Part shown: positions 57,719-64,000 of the stretch, piece by piece
Position numbering within the stretch: the first letter of the stretch is position 1
Layout of the letters: every line of letters begins with the position of its first letter
Assembly: GCA_026210745.1 (NCBI GenBank)
Contig: CP110631.1
Location: 2,666,001 to 2,730,000, forward strand
Length of the DNA: 64,000 nucleotides
DNA from: Exobasidium rhododendri
Taxonomy: Eukaryota > Basidiomycota > Exobasidiomycetes > Exobasidiales > Exobasidiaceae
Direction of reading: 5' to 3'
The notes under the pieces: model-generated
Databases searched by the model: none
What the model was told of the DNA's origin: nothing
The model's input: the letters and a program-made list of their open reading frames with translations, nothing else
Made by a program: the position numbers and the translations under genes

Positions 57719-58007
57719 TGCGTTGTCAGGCAGCGTCGAGAGAGAAAGGATGAACAGGACAATTTCAATGAGAAGCAAAGAGAGTTGGTGCAAAATTAGA
57801 ATCCAAGATTGAGCATGAGCCACGTTTCCGACAAGAGCCGCACCGAAAAAAGCGCTCGTCTCTTTGCTCTAAAAGCTCTTCTTGCAAATGAGGTACGAGT
57901 TGCAAGGAACGTCTATAGGAGAGGATTGCCCACCTAATGCTAATAAAGATAATCGAGAGTATGTCTATTTCTATGGTGTACATGGAGATCTGCTCTAGGG
58001 CTATGAT

Positions 58008-61000
58008 CTAGGAAAAGGCTCTATCCCTGTCATTCGCTCCGACACCTAGCACTCTACAGACCAACGCGAAGAAGACTTCTTCCTCTCCAGTCCAGGCTTT
58101 TGTTGGATTTCGATAGCTGCTGTTGAGCAGTCGTGTCATTCTGTCACGCAGGACTTTGAGGACGACCAACGTCTTGAGATCGTAGAATGTGATTCTCAGT
58201 CGTGTTCGATCGACGTATAGGCTTCTTGACGAAAACTGCCGGACAGGAGAGAAGCCAAAAAAAACACACACACACACACACCAATCAGCATCGCACAGTG
58301 TCTGTCAGCATGGGGGAAGGGGGGGGACAGCACATCCTCTCACCTTGAAATCAGCGTCACCACACATGAGCAGAATACCTTTGTCGTCAATGGCTCCCGT
58401 CTCCCAAGCATACAGTCGTTTGGACTGCATGATAGTAAAGTAGATGAGATGATTGATGCCCTTTGGCAAGTGATAGAGCTTCATCTTGAAATTCACCGAG
58501 CTCGGATGAATGGCCGCTGGTGCTCCATTTGTCAGGGTCCGTAATCCTCCGTTCTTTGTGTCAATCACAAGTAGTTTGGGGTACAGCGCAGACGCAAGAG
58601 CAGTATTGATCATGGCCAGGCTGCCAGAGTTCACGTTCAAGGACGGAGGGGTGGTCAAGAACTTGGTCTTTGCGTGGTTGAAACGAAATCGGGCTCCCAG
58701 GATGTCTTTCCTTGTCTCTTCATCCACGTTGACAAAGCCGGAATCCAACAGATACGTCATGTACTGTTGACGCAATTCCTCTATCTGGATCAAGTTTGTC
58801 TGATTCAAGAAGCACTTTTGACAGAACTGCTTAGCAACACCGTTCTCGGTAGCTCGGCGCCACGAATTAAAGGCTCTAACAATGGTGAGAAAGTCGCTGT
58901 CTCCAAAGTCGAACGATTTCTTCGCATTCCTCGCCTCTAATTCTCTGCCGAAAGGATTTGTGAACGGACTCTTTGCATTCAGTGTGGCGGCGATCGTCAA
59001 TGCGGAATCAAGGATTTGGAGTGAGCAAGCTATTAGCAAGAACTTGCCCATATGGACATCCAGCGGGATCTTCGCCAAGTGTCTCCCGAGAGCGGTGATT
59101 TCTTCTGTACTAGTCAATGCCCTGATCTCGATCAAGGAAGCGACAGATCGCTGGATGTTGATGGAGGTAGGCGGATCTAAAGCCTTGCTGAGAGAGTCTT
59201 CGATCGACGTTCCAATCCGAACCTTCATCACTTTGAGCTTGAGAGACAGATCCTGCAAAGAGAGTCGTAGCATCTCTGGCAGTGGATGCTCCGCCAAGTA
59301 TTGATCATGTCGATGACGAGTAAAGAGATGCCAACACAGTCCATTCTGCACTCTTCCGGCTCGTCCCCTTCTCTGCTTTGCATTACTCTTGGCCACAAAA
59401 CATTCGACCAATTTGCTCATCTGCCTCTTTTCGTCAAATCGCATCTCTCGGTGTTTTCCCGTGTCAATCACGCATGTGATATCGGGTATGGTGATACCCG
59501 TCTCGGCAATGTTGGTACTCAGCACGATCTTGCGAACGCCGTGCGGTGGAAAGTCGAACACCATGCTTTGATTTTCACTAGAGATCGTCGAATGAAGTGG
59601 AAAGAGCTGAAAGTTTCTAGATCCGAAGCCAGGATGAACCTGCAACAAGTCGTTTAACTTGCGGATCTCAGCAATGCCAGGCAGGAAGACCAAGATGGCC
59701 GCGCTGTACGGAATCAGGCTTTGATTCTTGAAACACATCTGTTCCAGGAGCGAGACGATCAGGTCATGATTGACCTTGTACTCATCCATCCTATCCAGCG
59801 TACTGATCGTCTTTGCGCTGTATCGAGTCGCAAAGGAATCATCCTTCTTCTTCTCTCCATCGACATTTTTGTCATCGTCGCTATCATCGTCTTCTGGATT
59901 CTCCTCGTCATCTCCCCCTCCTCCGTTACTGGTACTGGCATGCGACTGTAATCGAGCTTGATTGCCTTTCGTCTCTTGACCATACTTCTGTCGACGTGCG
60001 TAGAAGGATCCGTCCTCGATCGTGTAGTCGCACAACTCCACGGCATCCTCCAGCCATCTCACATCGACTGGAAAAGTTCTGCCAGGCACATCCACAGTTG
60101 GGCAGCCTCCAAAGTAGTCGCTGATCCGCTTAGCATCAAGCGTTGCAGACATGAGAATTACTTTTAGTTCCGGTCGAGCTTCTAGCAGACTCTTGAGAAT
60201 GATGAGCAAGAAGTCGGACTCGATGCTTCTCTCGTGGACCTCGTCTAGTATAACGTGGGTAACACCCTCCAAGCGACTACCTTCCAGCATTCGAAGGACT
60301 ATACCTGTAGTAGCGAAGACCAACTTGGAGTTTCGACCGATATTGCTCTCCAGTCGAACGGCAGAACCAATCAAGCTATCACTCTTTCCCACCGCTCCCT
60401 TTGGCTCGCCCATCTCTAATGAGACACGTTCTGCTAGCGAGATGGCTGATATCCTACGAGGCTCAGTCACATAGATCTTGCACGGTTGACCATGAGAGAG
60501 ACAATCTTCCAGGATGTAAGCTGGCACTTGAGTCGACTTCCCACATCCAGTCTCTCCACTAAGGACGAAGACTTGACTTTGCGATAGCACTTGGAGGATG
60601 TGTTCCCGAAAAGCGGCAATGGGCAAGTTTTGACGGCCCGGAAGCATTCTTTGATAGCCTGGACTCGCTACCTTCCTTTCCCACTGGGTAATGTCGTGCT
60701 GATTCGCGGCATGTCCTACAGCTTCTGCCGCATCTAGCGGGCCATCCTCTCCAGCATTAGTTCCCCTCCCTTCAGACACCTTTACGGCGGCCGCTGCGAG
60801 CTTGAGCCGCTGTTTCTTCTCTTCTGCCTTGACATTCTCTTCCACCAGTCGATCGTGCAGTGCTTCCAATAGCTGTCTAAAGGTGGCTCGACTCCTTCTA
60901 TCCCTTTCTTCTTGCCGCTTGCCTTCTAATTCAGTCCACCAATCGCGCCACCCACCGGCCAAGGACTTGTACACTGGCCGCTCTTCAATACACATCAGAC

Positions 61001-62747
61001 TGGCTACTGCCAAGATATCTTCGGCGGAGGATTGGGTGCTCGTAGCCATACAGGTCATTGTGTATGTATCGATGAAACTCTCTGCTTTAACCGACCATCG
61101 CAAGATCAATCTACTCCTGAACATTCTACCACCAGTTGCAATCACTTCGAAGCGACTAGAGGCATACGGATCTACTCGATGGAGTGCATCACTCAGCAAT
61201 ACCTTCGGAGACTTGTTGCCTCCTCCTTTGATCATTTGTGGCGGAAGGTCTCGCAGCTTCACAGTCGTCTGAGAATTCGTATCAGTCACCTCTCTAGCTT
61301 GTTCGTCAAGCATATCACCAAAGATGCCGTCCTCATCGGAGCTTGTCTCACTTCGGTCGTCCAATTGATCTTCCGTATTCGAGGCATGATTGCCGTTATC
61401 AGTGGGAAGCTCTGCGCCTCCTGCATCTGCTTGAGCTTGCTTCATTCCACGCTCTTTGTTCTGCTTCTCTCCTTCTGCTTCCTCTGCTTCCCATTCCACT
61501 TTCAGTTGAAGAAATATCCTGTCTGAATGGCCGCGATTCCAATCTCTGCTTTCTTGACATTGATCGATGGTGCTTCTGGCTTGCGACTTGACCCTGAGCA
61601 GCTTTCTCCTAGCCTCGTCCAGTAAAGGTGAAGAGCCTTCCGTGATTTCTTTCGCATCCTTCTCAAGATTGGAAGAAACTTTCTCTGCTTGGATGATGTA
61701 CAGCTTTGCCCTGGCACAAGAGTTCACCGGGTTCTCCAGCACATCTATCAGTGACTGGTCATCAAGGTTACGAATCTGGGCTTTTGTGAAGGCTATCGTC
61801 TCGAGGATATGCTTTTCCAACGAAGGAGACAGCTCTACCGGTGTGGCGGACACCGAAGTAGAGAGGGAGGACAGTGCACTGCTTTGACTTTTAGGGAAGG
61901 CTTTAGTGCTGATCTGTCTTTCAAATGAGAATCCTTCGTGTAGAGGTGGCTTTGTTGTGTCTATAAAGTCAGACTCTTCCGCACTGTCAGACTCAGAGTC
62001 TTCCTTGTTGCGGTTCGTCTTGTCCTTCACTGCAGGCTTGCCTTCTGCTTTGCGCTCTGCTACGTCAAGCTCAGCTGTTGTCAAATTGCCTGCTAACCAC
62101 GCTACACATTCGTCGATGTCTGTGATGCTGTGGCATGAACTGAGCGCCAAGACAGCTTGCTTTGAGGTGAAACCAAGACGCAAAAGAAGAGCATGCGTCA
62201 CCAGTGCTTTTTGGAGAAGATCTGCTGCTGCCGAAGAAGAAGAGACAGAGCTGAGAAGAAGATCAATCTCGCCGACTTCAATGGTCTGACCGACGGGCCT
62301 CTTCTCAGCGTTGGAATTGATGAAAGTGATGACCTCATCCTGTAGCTGTGCATCCATCTCAAAGATGGGAAGTTGTCTCGACTGACGACGATCAAATTCA
62401 ATGCCCTTCCACACTCGATTCACATCCTTGTCAATTTTCTCTCGTAATCTATCGACCAAATTTTGGAGAGCTTGCTCCTCAGCTTTCTCATGATCAAAGC
62501 CCCTATCATCCCTGGGCATTTCATCTTCACTCTCTTCTTCGTTTTCACCCTTGACATTGCCACCGAGGACGATCGAGTCAATGGCGAGTGCGATACTCCT
62601 CCGTTCTTCTTCACTCGGTGTATTTGTTCCCGTTGTCGGCTGACTGCTCTGCAATTTCGGCGGTTCTGGCCTCTTGCTGGGAGTAGAGGTGGTCGCAAAG
62701 CCACGGTTGATAGCCGGCTTCAATGCCGTCTTTTTCTTCTTCGCCAT
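58008..62747 (-). CDS. DEVH-box RNA helicase, DHX29/DHX57-like
   Basis: Large SF2 helicase of the DEAH/RHA group related to DHX29, DHX36 and DHX57. Exons 62747-58344 and 58235-58008 give 1543 aa. The N-terminus is lysine-rich and partly disordered; a UBA-like segment (LLLRLGFTSKQAVLALSSC) is near residues 185-210. Helicase motifs: I GETGCGKST, II DEVH, III SAT, V STNIAETGITIPD, VI QRRGRAGR. An acidic insert of about 40 residues separates motif III and the second RecA domain. The winged-helix/ratchet and OB-fold regions follow, the last completed by the second exon. The intron holds a CA microsatellite and a C-rich tract (sense strand). The gene is divergent from LCP5 with 222 bp between starts. 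A translation or ribosome role is inferred from the family. Confidence 0.9.
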
Positions 62748-62969
62748 ACTTACGAGGCCTTCTCCTGCCGTCAAGCTGCTCTGTCAGGTCCTATAGTTGA
62801 CAATCAGCGAAGTCGATCCCTAAACACTTGCATGAGGGTGGACTTTCTTCTTATTCACGTGAATTACTCAACTTTTTTGTGTAAATTTCCTTGGCTCCGT
62901 ACTTGGATACACTAAGCCTACTTATAGTACCTCCATCCCACCCACTCTCCGCACCTCACTTAATCGACA
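62748..62969. promoter_or_regulatory. Shared promoter, DHX helicase / LCP5
   Basis: 222 bp separate the divergent start codons, the shortest such interval in the window. Both genes are RNA or ribosome related, so co-regulation is plausible but not shown. Confidence 0.4.
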
Positions 62970-64000
62970 ATGGCGTCCCTTGAGCTATCGACAGCTCTAC
63001 AGACACTATCCAAGGATGCAAAGTCGCTCGTTGCATCAATAGAGTCGACTCTGCTTGCCGACAAAGACAGCCTTACAACACCAAACGGTCCATCGCTTCT
63101 GACTTTGAAGAATTCTTCTCTACTCTTTTATATGCATAATCTTATTTTGCTCACTGCTCATCGTCTTCGAGGACATGCTCTAAATGAGGGCGAAGAAGGT
63201 CATCTGTTGGTAAGGAACCTCATTAAAATTCGTCTACTGCTGGAAAAAATTAAGCCGGTAGAAAGTAAGATGAGAAGTCTGGTGGAAAGATTACTACGAA
63301 CAGCAGAAGAAGATGACAAACGTAGAAAGGAGGGCAGGGTAGACTATAACGATGACGATGCTGCAGTGGAAGACATGATTGTCGGTGATATCGATCCATT
63401 GTCCTTTCGTCCTAACATAGCTGCTCTGACTGTGAATGGCGAGTCCTCAACGTCTTCGAGGAGCAAGAGAGACGCGGAAACAGCAGAGAAGCAGGATATT
63501 CACTCTTCCAGAGATCGTGGAGATGGCATCTATCAACCGCCTAGGATGGCTCCAGTCGTCTACGATGGGCACTCGACCATCAGAGGAGGCAAGAAGGCAA
63601 AGGAAGACAAGAGAGGACCTATGCGAAATTCGACTCTTCTATCTGAAATGAGTGCAAGTCTTTCCTCGAATCCATACGAAGTCTCCTCTTCCGGTGTCGG
63701 CGTCAATGGCACAGGACAAGGAGCATCATCTCGCGCAAAAGCGTTGGCACGCATGGATGCATATGAGGAAGACAACTTCACTCGATTGACGATGAGCAAA
63801 AAGGATGCCAAGAGGAGACGTAGAGACGAGGAAGATGTCGCCTTGGGTGGCGCCGGATTAAGTTCAAAGAAAGGAAGAGTCGGGGCTGGATTGGAAGAAG
63901 AATTCGGAGATCTTCTTCGCAACAAGACCAACTTCGATCGTGTGAAACGAAAGGGCGCCATGCAAAGGGCAAAGGACGGTCGAGGTGATAATTCTGGAGG
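62970..64000 (+). CDS. LCP5: Lcp5/neuroguidin, Sas10/Utp3-family rRNA processing factor (3' partial)
   Basis: Nucleolar SSU-processome factor needed for 18S rRNA maturation. The frame is open from the ATG at 62970 to the window end, at least 343 aa, with no intron visible. The N-terminal Sas10/Utp3/C1D domain covers about residues 5-110 (LLTLKNSSLLFYMHNL and LVRNLIKIRLLLEKIKPVESK). The family signature GIYQPPRMAPVVYD is near residue 190 and the conserved EEDNFTRLTMSKKDAKRRRR is near residue 265. The C-terminal basic region continues past the window (FGDLLRNKTNFDRV). Motif order matches yeast Lcp5 and human NGDN. Confidence 0.93.
   Translation, partial: MASLELSTALQTLSKDAKSLVASIESTLLADKDSLTTPNGPSLLTLKNSSLLFYMHNLILLTAHRLRGHALNEGEEGHLLVRNLIKIRLLLEKIKPVESKMRSLVERLLRTAEEDDKRRKEGRVDYNDDDAAVEDMIVGDIDPLSFRPNIAALTVNGESSTSSRSKRDAETAEKQDIHSSRDRGDGIYQPPRMAPVVYDGHSTIRGGKKAKEDKRGPMRNSTLLSEMSASLSSNPYEVSSSGVGVNGTGQGASSRAKALARMDAYEEDNFTRLTMSKKDAKRRRRDEEDVALGGAGLSSKKGRVGAGLEEEFGDLLRNKTNFDRVKRKGAMQRAKDGRGDNSG

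Noticed and set aside
57719-57823. Hydrophobic in-frame N-terminal extension of GluRS, possible signal
   Set aside because: The family starts near MGSKAPPP; the extra stretch lacks conservation and probably is 5' UTR.

Overview
This is a gene-dense nuclear contig from a basidiomycete fungus, most likely Ustilaginomycotina (smut relatives, Exobasidiomycetes-like). This rests on protein content (class IV chitin synthase, CE4 chitin deacetylase, metacaspase, VTC1, large ferric reductase), on about 50% GC, and on many short spliceosomal introns (mostly 60-130 nt, usually GTGAGT donors). I could not run a search, so the class assignment is inference. All exon coordinates were read by hand from donor, acceptor and phase agreement and from conserved family motifs.

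Layout. 1-9 kb: MCM2 (5' end outside the window), CTF8, a G-patch protein (GPATCH4/Tma23-like), an RBM42-like RRM protein, the KEOPS subunit PCC1 and a VTC1-like vacuolar protein. 9.6-19.2 kb: a large Pumilio (PUF) protein and a class IV chitin synthase, separated by about 2 kb without a recognisable gene. 20-29.5 kb: EMC2, a Trf4-type non-canonical poly(A) polymerase, Pch2/TRIP13, a candidate U5 snRNA gene, the GTPase DRG1/Rbg1 and an Mpv17/PMP22 membrane protein. 29.9-36.3 kb: a Tim17-family-like membrane protein, a secreted chitin deacetylase, a truncated U5-like fragment and a Mutator-like (MULE) transposon whose transposase carries a frameshift. 36.3-51.1 kb: an unrecognised Arg/Ser-rich protein, Listerin (LTN1), a CaMKK/SNF1-activating-type kinase and a very long ferric reductase. 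51.4-64 kb: ubiquilin DSK2, a metacaspase, cytosolic glutamyl-tRNA synthetase, a DEVH-box RNA helicase, and the 5' part of the ribosome-biogenesis factor LCP5/neuroguidin, which runs off the end.

Most genes are housekeeping and unrelated in function, as is normal for a fungal chromosome arm. Loose themes recur: RNA metabolism (RBM42, PUF, Trf4, DHX helicase, LCP5, U5), protein quality control (LTN1, DSK2, metacaspase) and cell-wall/iron functions (chitin synthase, chitin deacetylase, ferric reductase). Many neighbours are divergent with 220-430 bp shared promoters. I see no biosynthetic cluster, prophage, CRISPR array or obvious new multi-gene system.

The most noteworthy non-protein signal is the U5-like RNA at about 26.74-26.89 kb, which keeps the full stem-loop I architecture and an exact loop I, together with a 5'-truncated relative 6.8 kb away beside the transposon. 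Other points worth checking are two probable homopolymer frameshifts, one ultra-short intron of about 30 nt, and several introns that are stop-free and a multiple of three.
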